Of a stretch of 54,865 bases of DNA, positions 34,818 to 43,141 are shown piece by piece. The notes beneath the pieces are model-generated. The model was not told where the DNA came from and made no database searches. It was given only the letters and a program-made list of their open reading frames with translations. Both the position numbers and the translations under genes were made by a program. The stretch lies in NCBI RefSeq assembly GCF_004122035.1, contig NZ_SAXA01000020.1, positions 1-54,865 on the forward strand, in the 5' to 3' direction. Numbering within the stretch: position 1 is the first letter of the stretch; every line of letters starts with the position of its first letter. The DNA is from Ancylomarina salipaludis. Lineage in GTDB: Bacteria; Bacteroidota; Bacteroidia; Bacteroidales; Marinifilaceae.

Positions 34818-35651
34818 ATGATAGATTTTATAATTGACGAGAATAAATGCATTACTTGCGGACTGTGTGCTCAGGATTGTCCCGTTGGAATTATTAATAT
34901 GAACCCCAAACCCGGCATCCGCAAATCGAGAGAGAAGCTATGCCTTAAATGTCAACACTGTTTGGCTATTTGTCCTACTGCTGCAATATCAATTCTTGGG
35001 AAAAAGCCTGAAAATAGTTTACCTGCAGATGGTGAACGCCCCACATATGAAGGAATGACTCGTTTGATTAAAACCCGTCGGTCAATCAGAAAATACCTGC
35101 ACGAGGATTTGGATCAAAATCTTATTCAAGAACTTCTGGAAACAACGGCATACGCTCCAACAGGTCACAACTACAACTCGGTACACTTTACCCTTATCGA
35201 TAATAAAGAAGACTTAGACTTGTTTCGGGATAAAATTTATGCAGCCATAAAAAAAGCGGGTGAAGCAAAAACTCTCCTGCCACAATTCGAATTTCTGTAC
35301 GCCATTCAAAAAGTCTGGGAAAACAATCAGGTTGATGTTATCTTCAGAGATGCACCCCATCTTCTGATCGCTTCAGCACCAAAGAAAAATTCATCACCTC
35401 TACCCGATTGTCTGATTGCTCTCTCCTATTTTGAACTTCTGGCAAACAGCCATGATATCGGAACCTTATGGAATGGGATGTTGACATGGGTATTAAACGA
35501 TATCGATCCGGACATAGCCGAACAAATCGGCATTCCTAAGGATTACACGGTTGGGTACGGAATGGTTTTTGGGAAATCTGCAGTTAAATACCCTCGGGCC
35601 ATTCAATCGGAAGGCTTGAGTCTAAATCGAGTCAATCTGACAAAAAAGTAA
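34818..35651 (+). CDS. Nitroreductase fused to an N-terminal ferredoxin domain
   Basis: A protein of 277 residues. The first about 62 residues are a 2x[4Fe-4S] ferredoxin domain with two clusters of four cysteines (CITCGLCAQDCP and CLKCQHCLAICP). The rest is a flavin (FMN) nitroreductase fold beginning MTRLIKTRRSIRKY and APTGHNYNSVHF. In this fused family electrons pass from ferredoxin-type clusters to FMN; the physiological acceptor is unknown. Cytoplasmic, and typical of anaerobes. It is followed 77 bp later by kdsA on the same strand, which has its own -7 box, so co-transcription is possible but not required. Confidence 0.92.
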   Translation: MIDFIIDENKCITCGLCAQDCPVGIINMNPKPGIRKSREKLCLKCQHCLAICPTAAISILGKKPENSLPADGERPTYEGMTRLIKTRRSIRKYLHEDLDQNLIQELLETTAYAPTGHNYNSVHFTLIDNKEDLDLFRDKIYAAIKKAGEAKTLLPQFEFLYAIQKVWENNQVDVIFRDAPHLLIASAPKKNSSPLPDCLIALSYFELLANSHDIGTLWNGMLTWVLNDIDPDIAEQIGIPKDYTVGYGMVFGKSAVKYPRAIQSEGLSLNRVNLTKK

Positions 35652-35697
35652 ATCCTCTTTATCATTAAGATGATTCTCTATTTCTCAAAGCTTTTCC

Positions 35698-35705
35698 TAT
35701 TTTTG
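35698..35705 (+). promoter_or_regulatory. Probable -7 box of kdsA
   Basis: TATTTTTG followed by CAAG matches TAnnTTTG and lies 23 bp before the ATG, giving a short leader of about 17 nt. A -33 TTG is not visible. Confidence 0.45.
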
Positions 35706-35728
35706 CAAGAAATAAAACTCAATATATC

Positions 35729-36547
35729 ATGATTAAAAATATTCCCAATATAAAACACACCGAATCGGGCAACTTTTTTCTCTTGGCAGGTCCATGTGCT
35801 ATCGAAGGTGAAGAAATTGCAATGCAAATTGCTGAGCGTATAGTCGAAATCACAAACAAACTTGAAATTCCTTTCATATTTAAAGGCTCGTACCGAAAAG
35901 CCAACCGTTCGCGTTTGGATTCATTTGCGGGTATTGGGGATGAAAAAGCATTAAAAATTCTAAAAAAGGTCAGCGATACTTTTGGCGTTCCAACTGTCAC
36001 AGATATTCACTCAGCAGAAGAAGCTGCCATGGCTGCCCAATATGTTGATGTTCTGCAAATTCCGGCTTTTCTTTGTCGCCAGACTGATTTATTGGTGGCT
36101 GCTGCTAACACAGGAAAAGTTGTGAATATTAAAAAAGGGCAATTTCTTTCTGCAGAATCGATGAAATTTGCTGTTAATAAGGTTAGAGAAACAGGGAACG
36201 ATCAAGTTATTTTGACTGACCGTGGTAATATGTTTGGCTATCAGGATATGATTGTTGACTACCGTGGTATTCCAACCATGCAAGAAAACAATTGTCCGGT
36301 TGTTTTGGATATCACCCACTCTCTACAACAACCCAATCAAACTTCCGGCGTTACCGGAGGACGTCCTGATTTAATTGAAACTATTGCTAAAGCAGGTATT
36401 GCTGTTGGTGTTGATGGTATTTTTATTGAAACACACCCCGATCCGGCCAATGCCAAATCTGATGGTGCAAACATGTTGCATTTGGATTACCTTGAAGATT
36501 TATTAACAAAATTGGTTGCAATCCGTAAAGTGATCAATCAATTTTAA
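35729..36547 (+). CDS. kdsA: 3-deoxy-8-phosphooctulonate (Kdo-8-P) synthase
   Basis: A protein of 272 residues, full length. It condenses phosphoenolpyruvate with arabinose 5-phosphate to give Kdo-8-phosphate for the lipopolysaccharide inner core; cytoplasmic. Family motifs are GPCAIEG (21-27), FKGSYRKANRSR (51-62), LQIPAFLCRQTDL (109-121) and ETHPDP. Cys23, His197, Glu234 and Asp245 correspond to the four metal ligands of the Aquifex enzyme (Cys, His, Glu, Asp), so this looks like the metal-dependent class; metal-independent KdsA has Asn in place of the Cys. A strong terminator follows. Confidence 0.97.
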   Translation: MIKNIPNIKHTESGNFFLLAGPCAIEGEEIAMQIAERIVEITNKLEIPFIFKGSYRKANRSRLDSFAGIGDEKALKILKKVSDTFGVPTVTDIHSAEEAAMAAQYVDVLQIPAFLCRQTDLLVAAANTGKVVNIKKGQFLSAESMKFAVNKVRETGNDQVILTDRGNMFGYQDMIVDYRGIPTMQENNCPVVLDITHSLQQPNQTSGVTGGRPDLIETIAKAGIAVGVDGIFIETHPDPANAKSDGANMLHLDYLEDLLTKLVAIRKVINQF

Positions 36548-36572
36548 GGAAAATCATCATTTATAAAATTTC

Positions 36573-36608
36573 AAATCCCTTGTAAGCATAAAGCCTACAA
36601 GGGATTTT
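36573..36608 (+). terminator. Intrinsic terminator of kdsA
   Basis: A perfect 12-bp stem AAATCCCTTGTA/TACAAGGGATTT (36573-36584 with 36596-36607) followed by a T-rich tract. The symmetrical A/T flanks mean it may also stop the convergent hydrogenase transcript, whose last stop is at 36710. Confidence 0.85.
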
Positions 36609-36709
36609 TCGTCTTTATCATCCCCAAAAGCAATGATACAACGAAATTGTTTTTACCAAACATACCAATCACCATTCAAGAATGGTTTGATATCTAAACC
36701 CTACCAGCT

Positions 36710-38500
36710 CTAATAAGGCTGACGTTTCACATAAGAGGTATGCAAAAGCTCATGCGATTTGTGACTCAGGGGTTTCCCTAAAAATTCCTCATAGATCTGA
36801 GTAATTTCAGGATTTTCATGAGATTTTCTAAGTGTCAGCGATAAATCTTCTGAATATATTGCATCCATACGCTTCTGGCGGATTTCATTATCTACCGGGA
36901 AGGGTTGACCACCTCCTCCAAGACATCCACCGGGGCATGCCATAATTTCAATAAAATGATAATAACGATCTCCCCTTTCGATAGCTTCCATCAGCTGATG
37001 TGCATTTTCCAAACCATTCGTAATAGCACACTTCAGTTCTACCCCTTCAAGGAAATTCCATTCAGGACGAACATTTTCAATCAATACAACGGCTTCTTTC
37101 ACACCAGCTAAACCCCGAACCGGTTTAATTTCTAAATTATTGAAAGGCACTTCACGACCAGTAACAATTTCATAAGCTGTCCGTAAAGCGGCTTCCATCA
37201 CACCACCTGTCGCTCCAAAAATAACCCCCGCACCAGAACCAATTCCCATAATGGAATCATAATTCTCCTCATTCAACTGATCGAATTCAATACCCGCCTG
37301 TTTAATCATAACGGCCAACTCCCGGGTGGTCAGTACAAAATCAACATCTTTAAAACCGCTATCCTTCATTTCAGGTCGGTTTGCCTCATATTTTTTAGCT
37401 GTACAAGGCATAATCGAAACCGACACAATATTTGCAGGATTCACATCAATATTCTTCGCGTAATAGGTTTTAGCCAATGCTCCAAACATTTGCTGTGGTG
37501 ATTTACATGTGGATAAATTTGGTAGATACTGCGGGTATTTGTGCTCAATATATTTCACCCAACCTGGCGAACAGGAAGTTGCCATTGGCAATGCAACATC
37601 AGGATTATCATCAAACAAAGCTGCTTTTAAACGCATTAAAAGTTCAGTGCCCTCTTCCATAATGGTCAGATCTGCCGTAAAATCGGTATCCAATACCGAA
37701 TCAAATCCTAAACGACGTAGGGCGGCAACCATTCTTGAAGTCACTCGTGTTCCGGCTTCAAAACCAAGTTCTTCACCCAAACCAACCCGCACGGCTGGAG
37801 CTGTTTGTACCACAACATGCTTCTCAGGATCTGCAATAGCATCCCAAACTTGCTCCACATACGACTTTTCTACTAAAGCTCCGGTAGGGCAATGCACAAT
37901 ACACTGTCCGCAATTGGTGCAAACCACTTCGTTAAGAGGCTGATTAAAAAAAGTGGAAATCTTCATCTCAGCACCCTTATGCGCCACAGCAATGGCACCA
38001 ACACTCTGAATTTCAGCACAGGTTCGCACGCATCGCTGACAACGAATGCATTTACTGTCATCCTTTTCAATAGATGGTGAGTATGAATCAATACTGTAAT
38101 TCTTATCAGGAACCAAATCAATAAAATCCGGATTGGTTATCTGAAGATCAGCCGCAATAGATTGCAATTCACAATGCCCGTTTCGGTAACACTTGGTACA
38201 TTCCTCGTTGTGTTCGGCTAATAAAAGCTCAATAATATGCTTACGGCAATTTCTCACCTTCAAGCTATTGGTATTAATCTCCATCCCCTCGCTAACGGGT
38301 GTAGCACATGAAGCCACCAGTCGGTCAACGCCTGCCTGTTCTACCACACAGACTCTGCAATTTCCGGCTATACACAAGTCTTTGTGATAACAGAGAGTGG
38401 GTATATTTATATGTAATTTTTGAGCTGCTTCGAGTATGGTTTTTCCCTCTTCTACACTAACAGCTATTCCATTAATTGATAAATTGATCGTGTTTGACAT
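36710..38500 (-). CDS. hndD: NAD-linked [FeFe]-hydrogenase catalytic subunit (HndD/HydA type)
   Basis: A protein of 596 residues, the length of HndD. Domains in order: [2Fe-2S] (CYHKDLCIAGNCRVC), His-Cys [4Fe-4S] (HNEECTKCYRNGHC), two ferredoxin-type [4Fe-4S] (CIRCQRCVRTC; CTNCGQCIVHCP), the H-cluster domain with L1 TSCSPGW, L2 MPCTAKKYE and L3 EIMACPGGCLGGGGQP, and the C-terminal small-subunit-like tail (RKSHENPEI...HELLHTSY). It makes or oxidises H2 in the cytoplasm. Note Ser in L1 where Clostridium CpI has the second Cys of TSCCP. Third gene of the unit with the NuoE- and NuoF-like subunits. No maturase genes (hydE, F, G) are in the window. Confidence 0.94.
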   Translation of the reverse strand: MSNTINLSINGIAVSVEEGKTILEAAQKLHINIPTLCYHKDLCIAGNCRVCVVEQAGVDRLVASCATPVSEGMEINTNSLKVRNCRKHIIELLLAEHNEECTKCYRNGHCELQSIAADLQITNPDFIDLVPDKNYSIDSYSPSIEKDDSKCIRCQRCVRTCAEIQSVGAIAVAHKGAEMKISTFFNQPLNEVVCTNCGQCIVHCPTGALVEKSYVEQVWDAIADPEKHVVVQTAPAVRVGLGEELGFEAGTRVTSRMVAALRRLGFDSVLDTDFTADLTIMEEGTELLMRLKAALFDDNPDVALPMATSCSPGWVKYIEHKYPQYLPNLSTCKSPQQMFGALAKTYYAKNIDVNPANIVSVSIMPCTAKKYEANRPEMKDSGFKDVDFVLTTRELAVMIKQAGIEFDQLNEENYDSIMGIGSGAGVIFGATGGVMEAALRTAYEIVTGREVPFNNLEIKPVRGLAGVKEAVVLIENVRPEWNFLEGVELKCAITNGLENAHQLMEAIERGDRYYHFIEIMACPGGCLGGGGQPFPVDNEIRQKRMDAIYSEDLSLTLRKSHENPEITQIYEEFLGKPLSHKSHELLHTSYVKRQPY

Positions 38501-38583
38501 TTTTATTCTCTTTAGACATGAGGTTATCTGTATGACTAGACTTCCTCAAAAAATTGAACATCAGATTCTAAAATCAAAATCCA

Positions 38584-39771
38584 CTAGTAAATCATTTCTT
38601 CACGGAAATTTTCTACAATGGAAGAAAAGGAATTCGCGACCGATTGCCCCAAACCGCATTTAGCCGTTAAACGCATCGTATCGGTTAGTTTTAAAAGCTT
38701 ATCTAAATAAGCAGCTGGCTTTTCACCACGTTTCACAGCCTTTATCCCTTTCAATAGCTGTTGACAACCAACCCGACAAGGTGTGCATTGCCCGCAAGAC
38801 TCCTCCTGAAAGAAATCAAGGTAATTATCCAATACATTATACATGGATCGAGAACTATTAAAAATCATCATAGAACCACCAGTTGGCAGAGATACACCAG
38901 TCAGTTTCCCCTGATATCCAATATGAGATTTGGCAAAACGCTTACGCGGAACAAGAAAACCCGAGGCTCCTCCAACCTGAACAGCCTTGGTATCACCATC
39001 GCCAAAATCATCAACAAAATCCTGAACACTCATACCCAATTCCAACTCGTAAATACCTGGGATTGGCGTGTCACCAGAAACAGAAAACACCTTGGACCCC
39101 CACGAATCTTTAACCCCAAGTTCGCGGAACTTTTTAGCCCCATATTTCATAATAGTATAGGAATGAGCCAGGGTTTCAACATTATTGATTACGGTAGGTT
39201 TGTTTAAATAACCACACTCGGTTGGGAATGGAGGCTTATTTCTTGGTTCGCCTCGTTTCCCTTCCATCGACTCAAATAAGGCTGATTCTTCACCACAAAT
39301 GTATGCTCCACTACCAAGAAAAATATCCACTTCAAAATCAAGGTTCAACTCATCCATGATTTGATGAAATTTTCGTAGCTCTTCTCTCAATTGGGGAACC
39401 AAAAATTTATATTCACCTCTTAAGTAAATATAACCTTGTCTCGATCCTATTATTTTTGCACACATCGCCATTCCAGCCAACACTTTATGCGGCACACGTG
39501 TTAATATTTCTCTATCCTTAAAGGTTCCCGGCTCTCCTTCGTCGGCATTACAAATAACATATTTAGGACTATCTTTCACTTCAGCTGTTAATTTCCACTT
39601 TAACCCTGTTGGAAAACCTGCACCTCCACGTCCCTTTAGACCCGAATTTACCATTTCGTTAATCACTTCTTCATTGGTGCGATCGAAGGACTTCTTTAAT
39701 ATTTCTTTACAATCGTCTTCATGATTGAAAATAAGATCTATTCTCTTGAGTTGTTTTATTTTTGTTGTCAT
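38584..39771 (-). CDS. NuoF-like flavoprotein subunit of the hydrogenase (HndC/HydB type, short)
   Basis: A protein of 395 residues. It binds NAD(H) and FMN: GLKGRGGAGFPTGLKW (about 44-59) and CNADEGEPGTFKDRE form the nucleotide and flavin sites, and GSGAYICGEESAL is conserved. ESCGQCTPCRVGC near 340-350 holds one [4Fe-4S] cluster. The N-terminal thioredoxin-like [2Fe-2S] domain and the C-terminal two-cluster ferredoxin domain of typical HndC/HydB are absent, so this is the minimal NuoF core. It transfers electrons between NAD(H) and the hydrogenase subunit encoded 83 bp downstream. Confidence 0.93.
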   Translation of the reverse strand: MTTKIKQLKRIDLIFNHEDDCKEILKKSFDRTNEEVINEMVNSGLKGRGGAGFPTGLKWKLTAEVKDSPKYVICNADEGEPGTFKDREILTRVPHKVLAGMAMCAKIIGSRQGYIYLRGEYKFLVPQLREELRKFHQIMDELNLDFEVDIFLGSGAYICGEESALFESMEGKRGEPRNKPPFPTECGYLNKPTVINNVETLAHSYTIMKYGAKKFRELGVKDSWGSKVFSVSGDTPIPGIYELELGMSVQDFVDDFGDGDTKAVQVGGASGFLVPRKRFAKSHIGYQGKLTGVSLPTGGSMMIFNSSRSMYNVLDNYLDFFQEESCGQCTPCRVGCQQLLKGIKAVKRGEKPAAYLDKLLKLTDTMRLTAKCGLGQSVANSFSSIVENFREEMIY

Positions 39772-39807
39772 AAAACTCAGATTTTAAGCGTTAAAAAATT
39801 ATTGATA

Positions 39808-40284
39808 CTATTCAGCATCAGCTTCTTGCTTGTATGAACTCAGAATATCAACCACCTTATTAGGTGTTAACTCTGTGTAAACATCATCGTTTACCAACAT
39901 TGCCGGGGCCTTATGACACCATCCCAAACAATTGGTTTCTAATATGGTGAATAGCTTATCCGGCGTTGTTTCGCCAAGTTTTATTTTTAGGAAATCTTCA
40001 AGCGCTAAAAGAATCTGGTTTTTCCCCTTCATAGAGCAGGTAATGGTTTTACAAACACGAATGACGTATTTACCACGGGGGATAATATCCAAAAATGAAT
40101 AGAAACTAGCCGTACCATAGACATCAGCGGCAGGTATTTTAGTTTCTTCTGCTATTTTAAGAATAGCATCTGCAGATAAATAACGATCTTTTTCAACAAC
40201 AGCCTGCAGGATAGGAAGTAATTCCTCCCTTTTAACACCATGTTCAATTGCAAGATCTTTTACTAATTCAGCCTGATTGTTCAT
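39808..40284 (-). CDS. NuoE-like [2Fe-2S] subunit of the hydrogenase (HndA/HydC type)
   Basis: The start is at 40284 (MNNQAELVKDLAIEHG); a longer frame to 40368 has no family match. The length is 158 residues. Helical N-terminal part (LLPILQAVVEKDRYLSADAILKIAEE, VYGTASFYSFL), then the thioredoxin-like [2Fe-2S] domain with ligands in RVCKTITC and TNCLGWC. It relays electrons between the NuoF-like flavoprotein and the catalytic subunit. First gene of the three-gene hydrogenase unit; gaps of 36 and 83 bp to the next two. Confidence 0.93.
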   Translation of the reverse strand: MNNQAELVKDLAIEHGVKREELLPILQAVVEKDRYLSADAILKIAEETKIPAADVYGTASFYSFLDIIPRGKYVIRVCKTITCSMKGKNQILLALEDFLKIKLGETTPDKLFTILETNCLGWCHKAPAMLVNDDVYTELTPNKVVDILSSYKQEADAE

Positions 40285-40713
40285 AGTTTGATTTTTTGTT
40301 AAAACAAATAAACTAAACACGATACACATTTTAAGTCTGGCTCCATATATCAAGCTCAGATTAAACAAACAGTATCGAGTTAAGGTTCGTTCATTTTCTT
40401 ATTATTGTGAGATAGATTAGTTTTTATGCTAATTATTCTGGTACAATTTCAAATTCAAACTTTAATGAGTGCGGCTAAATCAACTCATATTCAACAAGCT
40501 TCTTATCCAATTATGGCCTTTAATATACTAATTTAATAGAGAAATATTTCTTCATTTTACAAATTCAACTCCAACTTACAGAAACCATAACATCTGAATA
40601 TCAACACTAAGGCTTAAAATACTGATATTCCATCATGATTTTAATTGAAGTATTTATTCAATTATATACATTAATTTATATTTAATCTTCTTAAGCACAA
40701 CAGAATTTTGAGA
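40285..40713. other. Intergenic DNA upstream of the hydrogenase unit
   Basis: About 430 bp of AT-rich DNA between the butyrate kinase terminator and the hydrogenase start. It must contain the hydrogenase promoter, but I found no exact TAnnTTTG box on the minus strand and no convincing dyad. No gene is seen. Confidence 0.4.
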
Positions 40714-40746
40714 ATAAAAAAAACCTTCGACTCAAGTCGAAGGTTT
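40714..40746 (-). terminator. Intrinsic terminator of butyrate kinase
   Basis: A perfect 11-bp stem AAACCTTCGAC/GTCGAAGGTTT (40721-40731 with 40736-40746) and a 4-nt loop are followed on the minus strand by a T run of eight or more. Confidence 0.9.
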
Positions 40747-40772
40747 TCTTTGAAATATGATAAAGAATTGTT

Positions 40773-41849
40773 TTAAACGTATCTCTTAGGCTCAATTTCA
40801 CCTTTCAAGACCATATAACCATTCATTGCAAGAGCTTTCATTTCATCTTCACCCGGATAAACAATAATTGGTGCAATAAATGAAACCATTTCTTTCACAT
40901 AATTTACCAAGTCAGTGTTATGAGCGATACCACCGGTTAGGATAATACCATCAACCTTACCTTTTAAAGAAGCTGCACAAGCACCAATTGATTTACCCAC
41001 CTGGTAAGCCATAGCATCTTGAATTAGTTTCGCTTTTTCATCACCCGCTTTGGCTTTCAATTCAATCTCGTAAGCATCATTCGTTCCCATATGAGCAACC
41101 AATCCACCTTCACCTTTGATCATTTTTTTCAAATCATCCAAAGTTACTTTTCCGCTAAAACAAAGTTTAGCCAAAGCTCCGGCTGGAAGTGTTCCCGAAC
41201 GCTCAGGTGAGAAAGGACCTTCACCATCCAATGCGTTATTTACATCAATAACACGCCCTTTTGAGTGAGCACCAACAGAGATACCACCTCCTAAATGTGC
41301 TACAATAATATTTAAATCCTCGTAGTGTTTATCAAGGGTTGACGCAAAAGCACGACCTACTGCTTTTTGATTCAAGGCGTGAAAAATTGAAATACGCTCA
41401 AATTCAGGATGACCTGAAACACGTGCCACATCAATCATCTCATCAACCACAACCGGATCAGCAATATAAGCTTTAGCATTAGGTAAAGACTGTGCAATAT
41501 TATCAGCAATCAGCCCACCAAGATTACTTGCATGCTCTCCAAGAACACCTACACGTAAATCAGCTTTAAGGTTCTCATCAACCAAATATACACCTGATTC
41601 AATAGGCTTTACAAGTCCTCCACGACCTACTACAGCTTCAATAAAATCAATAAGAATCTCAGCATCTATCAATTCCTTTAGGATGATATCTTTACGAAAC
41701 TCGAATTGTTCTGAAATGCTGTTGAATTGAGCTAACTCTTCGTTAGAGTGCTTAATATTTTTTAGAAAGACTGATTTGTCGCCTTGATATACGGCAATCT
41801 TTGTAGATGTAGATCCCGGATTAATAGCTAAAATTCTGCGATTTTCCAT
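40773..41849 (-). CDS. buk: Butyrate kinase
   Basis: A protein of 358 residues, the usual length. It interconverts butyryl phosphate and ADP with butyrate and ATP in the cytoplasm, the last step of one butyrate route; relatives act on branched-chain acids. The acetate-kinase-type ASKHA fold shows ILAINPGSTSTKIAVY (phosphate 1), AVVGRGG, IFHALNQKAVGR, VAHLGGGISVGAHSKGRVIDV (phosphate 2) and GIILTGGIAHN (adenosine). No phosphotransbutyrylase gene (ptb), its usual neighbour, is next to it. It has its own terminator and a -7 box, so it is a single-gene unit. Confidence 0.95.
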   Translation of the reverse strand: MENRRILAINPGSTSTKIAVYQGDKSVFLKNIKHSNEELAQFNSISEQFEFRKDIILKELIDAEILIDFIEAVVGRGGLVKPIESGVYLVDENLKADLRVGVLGEHASNLGGLIADNIAQSLPNAKAYIADPVVVDEMIDVARVSGHPEFERISIFHALNQKAVGRAFASTLDKHYEDLNIIVAHLGGGISVGAHSKGRVIDVNNALDGEGPFSPERSGTLPAGALAKLCFSGKVTLDDLKKMIKGEGGLVAHMGTNDAYEIELKAKAGDEKAKLIQDAMAYQVGKSIGACAASLKGKVDGIILTGGIAHNTDLVNYVKEMVSFIAPIIVYPGEDEMKALAMNGYMVLKGEIEPKRYV

Positions 41850-41887
41850 TAGAAAAAGTAGTTTATTGTTTGTTTAGTATTCGAGTG

Positions 41888-41895
41888 CAAAAATA
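41888..41895 (-). promoter_or_regulatory. Probable -7 box of buk
   Basis: The minus strand reads TATTTTTG followed by CACT, a match to TAnnTTTG about 38 bp before the ATG. At the -33 position the minus strand has TGG rather than TTG. Confidence 0.45.
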
Positions 41896-41990
41896 CCAAT
41901 CTCTATAGGATAACCATGCAAAAATTAAAATCTTTTTCCTGCTTTACATCATGAATTCCAAACCCAAAGTAGAAACAGATAATCAGCAAC

Positions 41991-43097
41991 TTACAAAAGC
42001 TTTACCATTTCAGAAACTGCATCTCTCAAATTTTCTTTTGTCTGTTTCATCGCATCAGTCAGGCTTTGGCTCTCTTTTTTTATAGGGAAAACCTTGTCAA
42101 ATGGTGAGTTTTGAAGAAATTCTGAAGTCCCGCAAAATGCATAAACACGTTTCCCCATTTCTTTTGCTTTTTGGGCTAAAACATAGGGGGCTTTTCCAAA
42201 AGCTGACTGCGAATCAATTCGCCCCTCTCCGGTAATCAAAAGGTCACATCCTGCTATCGCTTTATCCATATTCAAACAATCGAAAACCAATTCGCTACCA
42301 GATCGCAATTTAGCCCCGCACATGGCGTAAAGACCTGCCGCAATACCGCCAGCAGCACCTCCATACTTCATTTTCGATATGTCTATCTGAAATTCCTTCT
42401 TTATTATTTCAGCAAAATATTGATGATTCTGATGCAACAGATCAATTTCATCACAAGAGGCTCCCTTTTGTGCTCCAAAAACCTTTGCCGCACCACATTC
42501 TCCAAGCAAGGGATTTTCAACATCACAGGCGATCTGAAAATCGACATTCAAAATTCGCCTGTCAAAATCCTGAGAATCTATCTTAGCAATTGCAGATAAA
42601 TTACCTCCTCCACCCTTAAGTTCTAGACCATCTTTATCAAAAAAACGATACCCCAAAGCTCTTAAAACTCCAAACCCCATATCAAGTGTTCCACTGCCAC
42701 CAATGGCAAGAATTATCTTGGAACAACTCAGATTAAGAGCCGAACGAATTAAATCGCCCACGCCATAAGTATGCGTATTCAGAGGCTTATATTCAGAGGG
42801 GGCCAGTAAAGACAAACCAGCAACATGAGTTAGTTCAATAATTGCAACATCTTGTTCTGTAAGAAATAAAGAGGCCTGGATTTCTCTACCAAGCAGATCA
42901 GTGGTTGTAACAATGTGATTTTCACCTTTTAAATGATGGGTCAACACATCAAAAGTCCCGTCACCACCATCAGCAATGGGTAAACATTGACACTTAAGTT
43001 CAGGATGAAACTTTAGAAGATTAAATTGAATGATTTCAGCAACTTCAAGAGCAGACATACTGCCTTTAAAAGCATTGGGTGCAATCAAAATATTCAT
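41991..43097 (-). CDS. Glycerate kinase (GarK/GlxK family)
   Basis: A protein of 368 residues, full length. It phosphorylates D-glycerate, usually to 2-phosphoglycerate in this family, feeding lower glycolysis. Family hallmarks: IAPNAFKGSMSALEVA at the N-terminus, IADGGDGTFDVL, ELTHVAGLSLL, ILAIGGSGTLDMGFGVLRALGY and ITGEGRIDSQSAFGKAP. Cytoplasmic. It lies 44 bp downstream of the serine hydrolase gene on the same strand and could be co-transcribed, though the two have no obvious biochemical link. Confidence 0.95.
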   Translation of the reverse strand: MNILIAPNAFKGSMSALEVAEIIQFNLLKFHPELKCQCLPIADGGDGTFDVLTHHLKGENHIVTTTDLLGREIQASLFLTEQDVAIIELTHVAGLSLLAPSEYKPLNTHTYGVGDLIRSALNLSCSKIILAIGGSGTLDMGFGVLRALGYRFFDKDGLELKGGGGNLSAIAKIDSQDFDRRILNVDFQIACDVENPLLGECGAAKVFGAQKGASCDEIDLLHQNHQYFAEIIKKEFQIDISKMKYGGAAGGIAAGLYAMCGAKLRSGSELVFDCLNMDKAIAGCDLLITGEGRIDSQSAFGKAPYVLAQKAKEMGKRVYAFCGTSEFLQNSPFDKVFPIKKESQSLTDAMKQTKENLRDAVSEMVKLL

Positions 43098-43141
43098 CCT
43101 TAAATTAGAGCTTCGTTATTAAATATATCGATTTCAAACTC

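Noticed and set aside
40334-40344. AGTCTGGCTCC shared with the hairpin at 15376
   Set aside because: An 11-base match is expected by chance many times in 55 kb; the second site forms no stem.
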